Part shown: positions 10,685-21,866 of the stretch, in pieces
Layout: every line of letters begins with the position of its first letter
Position numbering within the stretch: position 1 is the first letter of the stretch
Origin: Lunularia cruciata
Taxonomy: Eukaryota; Streptophyta; Marchantiopsida; Lunulariales; Lunulariaceae
Length of the DNA: 64,000 nucleotides
Assembly (NCBI GenBank): GCA_948567375.1
Contig: OX419756.1
Span: 4,159,001 to 4,223,000 of the forward strand
Direction of reading: 5' to 3'
Made by a program: the position numbers and the translations under genes
Notes under the pieces: model-generated
Databases searched by the model: none
What the model was told of the DNA's origin: nothing
Seen by the model: only the letters and a program-made list of their open reading frames with translations

Positions 10685-11522
10685 GTTCCCAAGATGAATC
10701 TAAACACTCAAACATGCTTTTTGTTGATCTCAAACTTCTCATGCATGAGATCTCCACTCTGCAGAATTGACCCTTCCTCACAATGTCACTCAAATCTCAC
10801 AACCAATATGTCACAATCCTTTGAAATTTTTCACACTTGATAACAACTCCAGGGCGTCCCTCCCTGAAAAATTTCAAATCTTTTCATTGAGCTATTTGGC
10901 CTAGACACCTTTCTATTCAGCACCCATATTTCAGATTTGGTCTGAAAACTACCCCCCTCACTTCAAAAACTCATTTCTCCCTGACCAAGAACGATCTTTC
11001 TCTATTTTTTGTGGCAGCAGGTAGGATACAATGCACTGAAGTTTCTTGGAAATTTTCAGGACAATTCACTGAAAATTGAAGAAATGGCAGACTCTGTACA
11101 ATTTTCCAGAGAGCATGCAGTTGCGGGAGCACTTTACCCTATCAACTTTCAAAAATTCTAGCCCAATGCGCATAGAAACTCTCACAATAATTTCAAGTGT
11201 GCTAACTGAAAGATAACCCAAGATATCATGTGTAGAAATCTCAAGTCCAGATCTCAAACTTGAGATTTTGCCTAAAAATCACCTTAATCCCCAAAATCTG
11301 CAATCCACCTCACACAATCTCTCCAATTCCTCTCATGTGTACAAGATGTACAAAATCACCTCAAAGACATCATAATGAACTACAGGGTATACAAATAGAT
11401 CTTGGTTCTCTAACATAAGTTCAGCCCTCTCCTCTCCTAATGTTCTCTCCAAGTGAGCTCTCATAGCCTCCTTCTGCCTAATGTAGAATTGGACGCGGAA
11501 CATTATCTTGCCTTCTAGAGAG
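10685..11522 (-). other. Untranslated leader of A1
   Basis: About 840 bp between the primer-binding site and the extra ORF. I see no convincing coding sequence. It is conserved at the nucleotide level in A3 (about 46669-47506). It probably holds packaging and dimerisation signals, but none can be identified by eye. Confidence 0.5.
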
Positions 11523-11540
11523 GTCCCGGCAACGGAACCA
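11523..11540 (-). other. Primer-binding site of A1, tRNA-Asp-like
   Basis: Four bases inside the 5' LTR, the minus strand reads TGGTTCCGTTGCCGGGAC. Compared with the 3' end of plant tRNA-Asp recalled from memory (complement TGGCGCCGTTGCCGGGGA), 14 of 18 bases agree, including an 11-base core. A3 carries nearly the same site at 47507-47524. The site primes minus-strand DNA synthesis. Confidence 0.6.
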
Positions 11541-11544
11541 AAAT

Positions 11545-12235
11545 TGTGAGCCGGCCTGTCTCTCACTCAGGATGAACCTCTGATGGCTATTATGGTAGCG
11601 CACCATGGACTAAGAAGGCAAGGAACCCCAACTCCATCATACTCCTCCAAGGCTAACACTCCAAGACTCAAGACATTGCTCACTAGAGAACTCAATGAGA
11701 GAGAGATAGTTGCAAATGAAAGGATGATGAGTACCTCCTCACCCCTTGTTTATATACTTATGAAATAGTTACGTACCAAAGTTGCTAATTACCGTAGTAA
11801 CTCAAGTTACTAGACTAAAAGTCAAGTAAAGTCAAAAAGTAGAAAGGAATATTCATTCACATGGGCATATTCCCCTAAGCATGTGATCTTATCTTGACCC
11901 AACCACTAAGTCAAGGAGTCCTTCACATGGGCTATCCTTGGACTAAAGAAGAATCCAAACAAAAAGGTTTGCGGGCCCAAGAGTTCTCAACTCTTTCCTC
12001 AAAGCCAAACACCTAGGAATAATACCAAGTCAACACACTAAAATCCAAAATAGTGGTGCTCATCTTTTCTACTTCCTCTAAAGTAAGGTCCCATCTATCT
12101 TAGCTATGACTAACTTTAGCTAACCATGACTAATATAGAACCATCTTTTATCTTTATATAAATAATATCTCTTAAGTACTTGTAATACCAAGCTAAATAT
12201 CACAATACCACACACATGCACAAATGGGTGTTACA
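11545..12235 (-). repeat. 5' LTR of A1 (LTR family A)
   Basis: 691 bp, TG...CA in minus orientation (TGTAACACCC at 12235, GGCTCACA at 11545). It pairs with 4404-5100. Confidence 0.93.
11749..12033 (-). promoter_or_regulatory. TATA box and W-box-like motifs in LTR A
   Basis: On the minus strand a TATATAAA box lies at 11756-11749, about 480 bp into the LTR. Upstream of it are four TTGACT motifs (minus strand; plus-strand AGTCAA at 11820-11825, 11830-11835, 11909-11914, 12028-12033). TTGAC(C/T) is the WRKY-binding W-box core. The motifs are seen directly; that they act as a stress-responsive promoter is an inference. Confidence 0.45.
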
Positions 12236-14437
12236 GGACTCTATGAATACTGCCCCGAAATGTGCCACCAACCACTTTCGTAAGCCATCACGGTGCAAAA
12301 TCTGAAGCCTGATGAGAAAAGAATTTGGGAGTGGTAGATTGGGAGCATGGGACATCTCATGCTCAAACGCTTTCTTTAATGTTCTACCACTTGCACACTG
12401 CTACAACTCTCACTCCCAATGTCCTCCTCCCCCTCGAGACTCCTCGACTAAAAGACCCCTCGTCTCTCCACTCGCCCTCATCTTTATTCATCAGAGCCCT
12501 CAAACATGAGAAGATTGTAACCCACGTAGCCAATCACATACATGTACATAGATTGCTCACATGGCAGCATCTCATCCGTTGGATCTAGTAGAAAACCTAC
12601 CCCACTAATGTGGAGATAAATTATGATAAGTCATTTTTTTAATGGCTATGCAAACCACAACCCGACATCATGAACAGGAGTATGCTTTGTTTCATGAGTG
12701 AGAATCTCCCCTGCTACTTTGCATGTGCTTTCATGAATACTACTTTGCGTGTAGCATTCATATATATTGACCAAATGTTTTTAGTGGAATAATTTGCTAT
12801 CATACCCCCATCCGAGCCGCTAAACTTAGTGTGTACTAGATTTGTACTAGATACTAGATTTCACTAGATTTGTAATGAAAGAGCACTTGGGGCATATATG
12901 GGCAGTATATGGGAGGATTTTACTTTGAATTGAAACGTTTAACATGTATTTCAGAACTTCACTTCCACAACCGAGGATGAAATAACACATCATTTCATTG
13001 AAGACCTGAAGCCAGTTGCTATAGCCTGAGCATCTCAAGTTAATAAGATGAATTTTCGAATTTAAAAATCCTTGAACTTTGGTTAACAGGCACTTCCTGG
13101 ATCAGACGGAAAATAATTAAAAGCAATTTCATAAGGTATTTCAGAATGGTGGAGATATACAAAATTTTCATGAAACTTTTGTTGTCATAGAGGCAGGCGT
13201 ACATGCTGGGATGTCTCGTTTTTTTCGTCAGCTACTCGTTTGCGAGAAGACTCTGATTCACGAGTAACCCTTGACTCTTGAGGGCAGATTCTCGAGTAAC
13301 CCTTGTTCACGGTCAGCATAAAACAGGGTCAAATGGTGAAATACAGGCCGAAAAAGGTCATCTTGTGAAATTTCTCGGGCAACCATCTACACTCAAAACC
13401 AAGAACGATGCGAATTCTTGTGTTATATGCATTCTGTGTTTGGTGCATATGCGGCTTTGCTGATGCACCCAAATCTTTAAGTGGTGGATGTGGTATTCTG
13501 TGGTGAGTTGGAGATGCTTCTATGTAAGCTCACGCTGAGCTATGTGATTAATTACTTGTAGTATTTTATTTTCTGGATATGTCCATGATCTGAATCGAAC
13601 TAGTCTTTCAGTATAAAGCAGAAGGATTTAGTATTTGATTATCTTTTGGCAATATCGAGTAGAAGGGTGTAAGAGTTGGTCTTGCATGTAGAGTTCGTAT
13701 CGGTTAAATTGTACACTTAGCGCAATCATTTTACTAAAACGTGCGAACAAAATTTTGCTCTTTCTTCCAATGCAATCACCATGAGGATTCCGGAAAAGGA
13801 CTTAAAAGAGAAATCAGATTTTGGCTGTCAAGTTCTGAATTTAGACATTTGGAATATGCTTGTATTAACTTTATCAATGTATATAGCGGAGATGGACTCA
13901 ACGGGACCCCAAACTTGTTCCCAAGATTTCTCGATTCTCCAAATTGGTAAAAGGACTTAATCTTGAACTCGGCACCAAGATTTCACTGTACCCCAAGTTA
14001 TTAGGACGATTTAACGGTTCCCTTTAGTCGAACATGTCACGACTTTGTGATAGAATGTTGTTGTTAACGCATTGAAGAGTTCAGTTAAAGAGATTGAGGT
14101 TCTTTTGAGTAGAGATGGTGACTTTAGCTTTGGATAAGTGGAGTTGACTAGAGTGAGGAGCGTCATTGATAAGCTGTAGACAGTAGAATCCAGTTCGTGA
14201 CCACAGTTTCTCAGATTGGTATGTATCAGGCCATTCTAACAGGGAATTACTGTCGTGTAGTGAGAATTTCCGGGGAAGTGCAATACACTTTGAAGGGACC
14301 TCAACGAGTAAATTCACGTTTTGCATGACTGTCCTTGCAGTTTGGTCTACATAGGGGTATTTCATCAGGTTGGTTTGTAGTTTCATAAGTGTTTTTGGGT
14401 GGTTGTGTTCTCTTGGCATCCTTATTTTCCTCTCGTT
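12236..14437. other. No recognisable gene
   Basis: About 2.2 kb between A1 and F1. Only short open frames without family resemblance are present, and no LTR or terminal repeat is visible. The base composition is less AT-rich than the regions further right, so it may be old single-copy sequence. A stretch near 13975-14030 (ccaagatttcactgtacccc) faintly resembles 20580-20640, perhaps an old dispersed repeat. Confidence 0.5.
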
Positions 14438-15600
14438 ATTTTCCTCTCGTTTTGTGGTTGTTGGTAGGTAAGTCTTGGAGATTTATGTGATAGAGGTGGA
14501 AGGAGGATCCTTTTCTCTCAAGATGTTATTGCGGCAGATGATAGATAGTCTATCCTCACGGGCACAAGATGATTTTCCATTTCTTGCTTCACTATCATCA
14601 GATTGGACGAGAGGTTTCTAACCTTCCTTGATGGAACGACAATGTGAATATATGCTACATTCTCTCTTAGTTGACTTGTCCATTCCTCAAGCTACTAGAG
14701 CACTTCTTTGCTCTTGCTCCGACAAGGGTAAAGGCTCTTGGATCCTAGCTCGATTGTGCATTAGGGCATTCAGACTCGCACCAACTACTTTCTTTATAGC
14801 AATGAGATTTTGCCTAGGTTTGGTCCACCCATTTGCATCTTCATTACTAAGTTGTGAGTGTGGTTCTACACTAGATGCAACAACGGTCCATATGACATAG
14901 TGTCCTTTGGGGGACAGAGGATAGCTACCCATGATGCTATTAGGGACATCGTGTTTGCTATGTCACGTGAGAGTGGATACTTGGCTTGGAGGGAACGCTC
15001 ATATGCTTTGCAGACGACATGTGTCAAGACATACTTAAACTTGGTCCGAGATGATCAGGTGACAATAGCGGATGTTGTGGTTACAGATTATATGCGAGAT
15101 ACAATTTCAAAGGGAGTGATTACCCATCCCCTTGTAAGGGTGGCGAGCATAGCAACAGGTTCCAAGGTCTCCAAGTATAGGGGCATGCAATGAGGTCACC
15201 TCTTTGTTCCTCTAGCCTTGGAGTTATATGGAGCGATGGACACAACATTTGACACATTCATTAGGGAGTACACGAGAGCTTATCATGTTAGGCACTGGGG
15301 GTACCACTCTCACTCTCATACTTTGTAGCATATTTTAGACATCATGTGTCCATTTCCGTACAAAGGGCAGTGGTTGGTGCAATCCAGAGGAGAGCAATCA
15401 CTCTAGGTGATGCTTCTTTGGATGCTCCAGTTGTTTTTAGACCACACGACTTGCATAGCTCAGATATCTTAGGTGTAATGGGACAAATCTCTCATATATA
15501 CTCTATTGAGGCTTAGCCCCATTTTACCTTTTTCATCTCTCCCTTGTACAACTTGATAAGGTCATCCCATCCTTCATTTTTTTTGTGTGGTCGTCCTTTT
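14438..15600 (+). mobile_element. F-type RT element fragment F1 (C-terminal part)
   Basis: The 3' half of an F-type element, matching F2 (56100-57200) along its length. The open part 14858-15193 has GGQRIATHDAIRDIVFAMSR (HDAIRD near 14930), followed by ADVVVTD and GVITHP, then KVSKYRGMQ. Just before it, in another frame (14628-14900), is CECGSTLD, a likely zinc-binding pair. The HDAIRD..DV..THP pattern resembles C-terminal nuclease domains of some retroelements without LTRs. The 5' part including the RT core is missing, as in 5'-truncated non-LTR copies. It ends in the shared 3' sequence tagccccat...cttttt. There are frameshifts near 14860 and a stop at 15193. Confidence 0.7.
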
Positions 15601-16189
15601 TCCTTCACTTGATGTGTTGACATAAAGAACAATAATCAGGATGCGACCAACTATGGGAGACAACCCTGGCCGCCATTATGTTAGAGTAAAGAGACAACCA
15701 AGACAATAGGGTCAGTCAGTAATTAGGACAGACCAGCTCGAGGGACAGCCCAGGATGATGATGATACAAAATATAGATATAATTAGGCAAGTATTGACAG
15801 GATGTGATTTGGAGATGCTGATGCTTGATTAAGGTGTTAAGGGAGCATTAGGCCTCTCCAGCAGATTGAGGGAGTGCCAATCCAACATGATCTGCCAAAC
15901 AGTGGTGTAGTTGCCAAATGTGGGGTGGATACCTCAATAGCTTGGGTTCAAGAATGTAAGCAATTTCTATCGTACAATTTAGGCTAAATTTGATTTGGGA
16001 GTGCATACATATTTCAAGAGTAATGCGTTGGAGTGTGAATAGATATTGGTGAGATATAGGTAAGAAACTAGTAGCAAAACCACTCAAGATAGAAATTAGG
16101 GATTCAGCACATTGAATATGGGAGAATTTGGTATTGGCAAGTTCTTGTACAAAAGTGTTCTAGTACTATATGGTTCTTCTATCAAAAGG
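15601..16189 (+). other. Possible gag N-terminus remnant and unassigned sequence
   Basis: From an ATG at 15641 or 15653 the sequence reads MGDNPGRHYVRVKRQPRQ, then a stop, then more open codons to about 15830. The basic N-terminal style suits a retrotransposon gag, and gypsy B follows, so it may be the gag start of that element with the middle deleted. No zinc knuckle or protease is seen. The rest of the interval is unassigned. Confidence 0.25.
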
Positions 16190-17815
16190 TTATTGTAGTG
16201 GAAGCGGGGAGACCCTTGAGTACAAACCAGGTCGGTTCCATGTCATCCCTGATGCTCTATCATGACGACCTGATTTGAAGGCTCTTCCTCTCATCACGGC
16301 GGCAATTACAACGGTGTTCATTGACCCTAAGGTCCATAATGAGTTTCAATCAGCTCTACAACAAGATCCCTTCTTCCAAATGGTACATGGTCGTCTGACA
16401 GCATGCGACAAGGAGTACAACACCTTCTCCTTCAAGGAAGGCCTTTTATTCCATGCAGACCATATCTATGTTCCAGCCAAAGGTGATCTTCGACTTGTGT
16501 GCCTTCAAGAAGCCCATGATTTACCAATATTTGGTCACATGGAAGTGGACAAGACCTTGGGCACCCTCTAACGCCAATGGTGGTGGCCCAACATGACACA
16601 AGATGTTTGAGACTTTTTCCAATCATGTGAGAGTGGCCAACGTAACAAGGCCGACAACCAGAAGCCGAGTGGACTCCTTCAACCACTCGCCATTCCATCC
16701 GCTCGCTAGGAGCATGTGAGGTTGGATCTCATCACATCCTTGCCAAAGACAAAACAAGGACACACTGCAATCGTGGTGTTTGTGGATAAGCTTAGTAAGC
16801 AAATCCTTTTGGCACCAACCTATGATACTGTGGATGCTCCAACCTTAGCGCAAATCTACTTCAACAATGTCTTCAAGCATCATGGGATGCCATGTGTACT
16901 CATCTTCAACCGTGATCCTTGATTTACCGGGAAGTTTTGGCAAGCACTCTTCCAGATACTCGACACCAAGCTTGCTTTGTCCATGGCCTATCATCCTCAA
17001 ACTGATGGACAAACCAAATGCGTAGATCGTACATTGGAGGATACGTTGCAGGCCTTTGTCAATGTCCACCATACCAACTAGGATGAATATCTTGCAACTA
17101 CAGAATTTGCCTACAACAATTCCAAATAGGCAAGCACCAGATTTTCTCCCTTCTTTCTCAATTTTGGCCAAGATCTGCTTGTTCTAGATTCTTTTCTTGC
17201 TCCCCCTCCCTCTCAGGTTCCTCATACTTCCACATTCTTGACCATTATATCCCAATCTCTCCAACAAGCCAAGTCTCACCTCCTTGTTGCTCAAAATTGC
17301 CAAAAACAATATGCGGACCACCATCGTTGTGATCTCACCTTTGAAGTTGGTGATAAAGTCATGCTATCCTCTAGTAACCTCCCTCTCCAACTTGATACCC
17401 AAGATTGTAAACTTGCTCCTAATTGGATAGGACACTTTGATATCACCCACATTGTCTCTCCTGTTGCTTATCGACTTGCCTTGCCTTGTCACATGCGTAT
17501 CCATCCTGTCTTTAATGTTTCCAAGTTGAAACCCTTTGTTCCTAACCCCTCTTCCTTTTCCTCTAGAGTCCAACCTCCTCCTCTGCCTGTTCTTATCAAT
17601 GATCATGAGGAGTACAAAGTTGATCGTATCCTTGCGCGTCGCCATATTCAATGAGGCCGTCGCCAACATACGGAGTACAAGATCCTTTGGAAAGGGTATC
17701 CCCTTCATGATGCCACATGGGAACCTCTTTCCCACCTCCAGAATGCACAGATGGCCATCAAGGAATTCGAAGCTTCACTGGCAACGAGGACATCACCAAC
17801 TAGCGGTGGGGAATA
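16190..17815 (+). pseudogene. Gypsy chromovirus B: RNase H end, integrase, chromodomain
   Basis: One continuous forward frame interrupted by about nine stops, without an obvious frameshift. It starts in the last part of RNase H (LEYKPGRFHVIPDALS near 16211-16260), then the integrase zinc region, the catalytic core (RLDLITSLPKTKQGH at 16718; VLIFNRDP at 16900; HPQTDGQTK near 16990), the integrase C-terminal part (EVGDKVMLSSSNLP near 17340), and a chromodomain at about 17600-17780 (EEYKVDRIL, then ILWKGYPLHDATWEPLSHLQ). The stretch before RNase H is absent, so it is 5'-truncated. A purine-rich run at 17804-17815 leads into LTR B. Confidence 0.85.
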
Positions 17816-18360
17816 TGTAACAATATGGAGTTTAGCGACAAAGTTAGTCGGGTTTACAAAGTAGAGAATAAGACAAAATAGCCTAGAATATTCTAGAAGC
17901 ATCTAAGAAGCTTCTTGGGAAGCTTCCCAACTAGTTAACTTGCGCCCTAAGCAGGTAGCTTCTAGAAGGAAGCTTCTAGAAGCTTCTAACTAGCTTAGCT
18001 TACATGCCAAGTAGGTGGCTTCTAGAAGGAAGCTTCTTGAGAAGCTTCCTAGTTAACTTGGCTTGCACTCCAAGAAAGCGGCTCAAGGAAGCTTCTTGAG
18101 AAGCTTCAAGGGTCTTGTATGGTACCTATAAATACCAAAGCCGAAGCTCATGCTAGGCATTCGGAGTTTTCCCTCATTCAAGTGTCCCAATGTGAGTTTC
18201 CATTCTCCTATTTCTCTCCTCGGTTTCGGTCTTTTACACTCCACCTTGGACCTTCCTCCGACTCCTAGTGCCCCGCCACCTCCATTAGACCACTCGGAGC
18301 TCCTTCCCATTCCTCTTGTCCCACCACCTACACAAGATCAATTTCCTCCACTTGGGTCTT
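17816..18360 (+). repeat. 3' LTR of element B (LTR family B)
   Basis: Begins TGTAACAATATGGAGTTTAG directly after the chromodomain frame and a purine run. Related sequence occurs at 34388-34782 (minus) and 29616-29920. The right end is uncertain: similarity to the 34388 copy runs to about 18210 and no clear CA end or target duplication can be fixed, so 18360 is an estimate. Confidence 0.65.
17891..18134 (+). promoter_or_regulatory. Heat-shock-element-like palindrome cluster and TATA box in LTR B
   Basis: Eight copies of GAAGCTTC (starts 17907, 17919, 17969, 17979, 18029, 18041, 18088, 18100) and four of TTCTAGAA (17891, 17960, 17974, 18020) lie within 220 bp. At 17969-17986 they form GAAGCTTCTAGAAGCTTC, four contiguous alternating units of the heat-shock consensus (GAA and TTC spaced by two). 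A TATAAATA box follows at 18127-18134. Heat-shock factors bind such arrays and some plant LTRs are heat-induced this way. The motifs are seen; responsiveness is inferred. Confidence 0.6.
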
Positions 18361-18699
18361 TGACTCATCCTTACATCCCATCCCATCAACATCCAACACA
18401 ATCTTGTCCAGATTTTCCATAAGTAGGGATAGAACTTGCACACCATAGGTAAGATCTCATCTTTTGCATATGCAAGCAAAAGGTTCCTCCATCCTTACCT
18501 CCTTCCCTCCTCCAAGACTCTCCATACTCTAGTACTATCTATACATGCTTTCTCAGACTTATATAAATATTTACACTCTTTGGATCCTATCCAAGCCTTT
18601 TTTCTAGGTTTTTTGCAACCATGGATGTGTACTCGGATTCCTATGTCTTTAACATCTTCTTGTGGGATCCACAATCTACTTCTTACTACATGATATTTT
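18361..18699. other. Unassigned sequence between LTR B and F3
   Basis: Pyrimidine-rich sequence with no coding resemblance that I can place. It may include the true end of LTR B and the upstream part of F3. Confidence 0.35.
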
Positions 18700-19625
18700 G
18701 GTTGATGACCATGGGAGAGATGTCTCTACTTGGACGTTATTGACCATTTTCCCCTAACAGACATTACTCCTTCTAGCCCATGAGGGTGCTTCAAGCCATT
18801 ATGAGACTATCTCTCACTCTAGGAGGAGTATACAATCAGGGCCCAAGCTGTAGCCATGTAGATTGTAGAGTCTCCATACCTCCACACCTTACCTCCAAAG
18901 CAATGTCATTTCCATCCATCCTTGATGTTAGGTCAAGTAGAGGAGTACATGTGTGTAGCCTAGGCGGTCTTCTCCTTTGAGACTTTGTTAGCCCTATAGA
19001 CCCTATGTCCACCTTCCCTAAAGGAGCTTCCTTTGTTCTTCCATGATTATTAGCTAGATGAGGAGTTATAACTAACGTAGTATTGCTTTGCCCATGCTCT
19101 CTTCCACTCTGCACATTTCTCAATAGGTTGGCCTTTTTGCTACTTTTTGAGCACCTACATGATTATCTATCCCTTGATGCTCCAGATTTGGGTTTTCCTT
19201 TTCTCTTCACATTCTGTCATCATTTGCCTCTAATCATGTACCTTATGGAGCAGCTTATTTGTTTGGAGCTTCTTCTCTCCTTGTTTTTGCAAAGGAGACC
19301 TCATTGCTATGGAGATGTTTTTTGGTATTTTATATTTTGTACTATTTATCTTTTATGATTATGGAAGTCCTTTTCTTACTTCTTGTCTCCCCATGAATTT
19401 GCTATGGCTACTCCATAGGGCTGTGAGATGGTGATTACGGGCATTTGAGCATCCTTGACATTCATCCATATTGGGTGGTGGTCCAAGTTGATCTCTCCAA
19501 TGCCTTCAATACCATCTCTCAACCAGCATTATTTCATGCTCTTTGCTCAACTATAGATCAAATTCCCTTCTTGATCCCGTTTCCTTGTACATTCTATGGT
19601 ATTGAGACTCCCCTTCCTTTGTCAC
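18700..19625 (+). mobile_element. F-type RT element fragment F3 (RT N-terminal half)
   Basis: Homologous to F4 on the minus strand: both share stretches such as gaggagttata...ctttgcccatgct and the coding block FLIPFPCTFYGIETPLPLS (F4: HLIPFVCTFYGIKIPLLYS). The open part 19445-19625 holds RT motif A as VQVDLSNAFNTISQ, with the catalytic Asp present. Similarity ends near 19625, before the QGDPLGG motif, so the catalytic core is incomplete. Upstream coding sequence is broken by stops. Confidence 0.6.
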
Positions 19626-21866
19626 TTTGGTGCTTGTTGTTGGGGTGCTCTTTCCCTCGGGTCACTTTGGACCTACTTGTTTGTGTGTTTGGGCTTGGTC
19701 TTTTGGGACTCATTGGGGTTTATGCTCTTCTGTCCTTTTGCACTTGTTGGTGTCTTGTACTCTTTTGACTTTCTGCCTGGGTATTATTTTATATATTGTA
19801 TATTAAGGTATGGAGATTCAGGAACTTTGAATTAGGATCACCGGAAAGAGAGGTTCTACCTTGGAATCAAGGTAGTCTAATAATCATGTCTCGATAAGAT
19901 TAAATTATAAGTTCCATAAAACCATTGGAGCTGTAATAGGGGAAAAATTTCTCATAAATTACTCAATAACCGTAATCTATCACTGTTTTGCTACACCATA
20001 TTTTAATTCTTTGTCAAATGATAATTCTATGGATTATTATTCTTTTTGAAATTAACAGCTATAATTTGAAAAACAACACTCTTAAACTCAAAATAAGAAA
20101 TATTTTCTTTTTATTTTCGTTTACTAAATTAACTATGGTCAGTTTATTAGAAGGTAACTTTCGATATACTAGATTCTCTTCTACATATCAAGAAGAATGA
20201 TTCTATCCGTCCGTGAAATAGTTGAAATCGCATGGCACGTGAAGTTTACAAGAGTACGGTTACGTCTTCGGACCAACTTGGAATATAATTAAATTGAATT
20301 TTGCCCATTATGGAGTGCTGTTGCTTTTTGTCCCTTCCAACTTACGCAACATCACTGTGCATTCTTGATCACAACTGTTGTCGGATTAACACGAACAATG
20401 CGATATTCTATCGATGAAAAGTCGGAAAGCTCTAATACAGTACACCTTCCTGGAACTTGTCTCTTGGTTCGATGGGCAAAAAAAGCAGGAATTATATTCG
20501 TGTCAGCTGCTGCATGCGGTCACTGACAATGTCTCTCACTAAGTCCCAGCTGCTACAATGGAATTTTGAGTCAAAGATGGACTTTACTGTACCCTAACTT
20601 TGGCATATAGACTTAACTACACTCCAAGTTGGCTAAACATGGGACTGCCGTTATATCTATATGCCAAGGATGGTTAAAGTGTTTAACAGCACCCCTTGAT
20701 ACCACGTGATTTGACATGGCATTCGTTTGTCAAGTTGGCAGTGGTCTTCACTGTTGAAGAACTAATGTTCTTGTCGGGATATTAAATATACACAAATACA
20801 TAGGGGATGCAACCGGCAAACCGTGCATGTACCGGGAAACATCCGTCCGAGAATATTCCTACCTCCAGATTTTCCATCAATTTTCATCATTGAGTTGAAC
20901 AAGAATTTGTTTATGACGAAATCCGTGTCGGAGATTATAGTCTAATTTTCTGGATGAAGGCCATTCATTTGGCTAAATTCTAATCGGGCGCGAAGTCCTC
21001 AAGATGCCCAGAAGTTAAGATTTATTTTGTTGAATTCCTATCAACTCTTTTGCCGAATTCTCATCATACCCGAAAGTCTAAGTTCTTTCGATTCAATCCC
21101 AAGTCTAACTTCTTCTAAGTTTATAGGTTGAATTTCAGTCCGAGCTGAATTGTCAATACGGCTCGCCGTATGGACAACCATACCCGAATGTCTAATTTGT
21201 GCTGTTTCTGAGTTTGTTCTTGTTATCCTACCGGTCGCCGTTCCTTTTCTGTTTTTGTCGAACTCTTGTGCGGCCTCAATTTCAAGACGAATCCTTCGTT
21301 CAGCTTGAAAATCTGATTTCTTTTCGTTGAATTCCAGTCCGGCTGCAACTTCAGGTTGAATTCTTCGTTCCTCTTAAAAGTATTTTCCGCTTCGAGGGGA
21401 ACTCGAGTCCAGAACTCTATTTAGATAGCGCGTTCGATGTATTCCGACCAAAGCCGGACATGGATGATGTGCTTTTAATCAACAATCCATTTGGCTTAAA
21501 ATTACACAATTCAATGTGAATTATAAAGACGAATGGTCTATACCATTCCATAAGCTCATTTACGTGCAGTCAATTCACGAGTTCTTAATCTGAGAAACGC
21601 TTGATGAATGGTCATGCTGCGTGTGAATTGGATCTTTCAAGGACAACCAGGATTACATGGTAGAGGGTTTCAAAGTCCATATTTTCCATAAATTATAGGC
21701 GGAGCCTCGGGAGTCATAAATTTGTTACTGTTACCCATAAAATTAACGTCCCCGTCAGAAAGTGTTATGGATAGCAAAAAGTAATTTTCAGGTGAGAGGG
21801 ATTTCAATTTCAAATTGATATGCAATTTTACGGTGGAGTACATTAGTGAAATTCTGTAATTAATTA
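19626..21866. other. No recognisable gene
   Basis: About 2.2 kb. Between roughly 20960 and 21420 several divergent segments repeat the pattern ttgaatt..agtc..cttcgtt, suggesting an old tandem duplication, but no clean period can be set by eye. No coding resemblance seen. Confidence 0.45.

Larger units (their letters stand above)
4404..12235 (-). mobile_element. Ty3/gypsy element A1, nearly complete
   Basis: A 7.8-kb element read on the minus strand: 5' LTR (11545-12235), primer-binding site, leader, an extra zinc-knuckle ORF, gag-protease, reverse transcriptase, RNase H, integrase, polypurine tract and 3' LTR (4404-5100). By eye the LTRs differ at about a dozen positions plus a 5-bp insertion, so it is fairly young. 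Gag to integrase was probably one long frame; it now has three in-frame stops and one frameshift. The bases outside the LTRs (tggtc left, ggact right) are not a matching target duplication. The integrase has no chromodomain. Confidence 0.92.

Noticed and set aside
11583-11768. 61-residue open frame seen also at 36573 and 47566
   Set aside because: Lies wholly within LTR A and recurs only because the LTR does; overlaps the promoter region.
16432-16698. 88-residue minus-strand frame
   Set aside because: Antisense of the type B integrase zinc region.
17930-18110. Possible CRISPR-like or satellite repeat from the recurring gaagcttc
   Set aside because: Spacing is irregular and the units are short palindromes within an LTR; a regulatory-motif cluster explains them better.
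19445-19768. 107-residue frame as a membrane protein
   Set aside because: The first 60 residues are the RT motif A region of F3; the hydrophobic rest is low-complexity read-through past the break at 19625.
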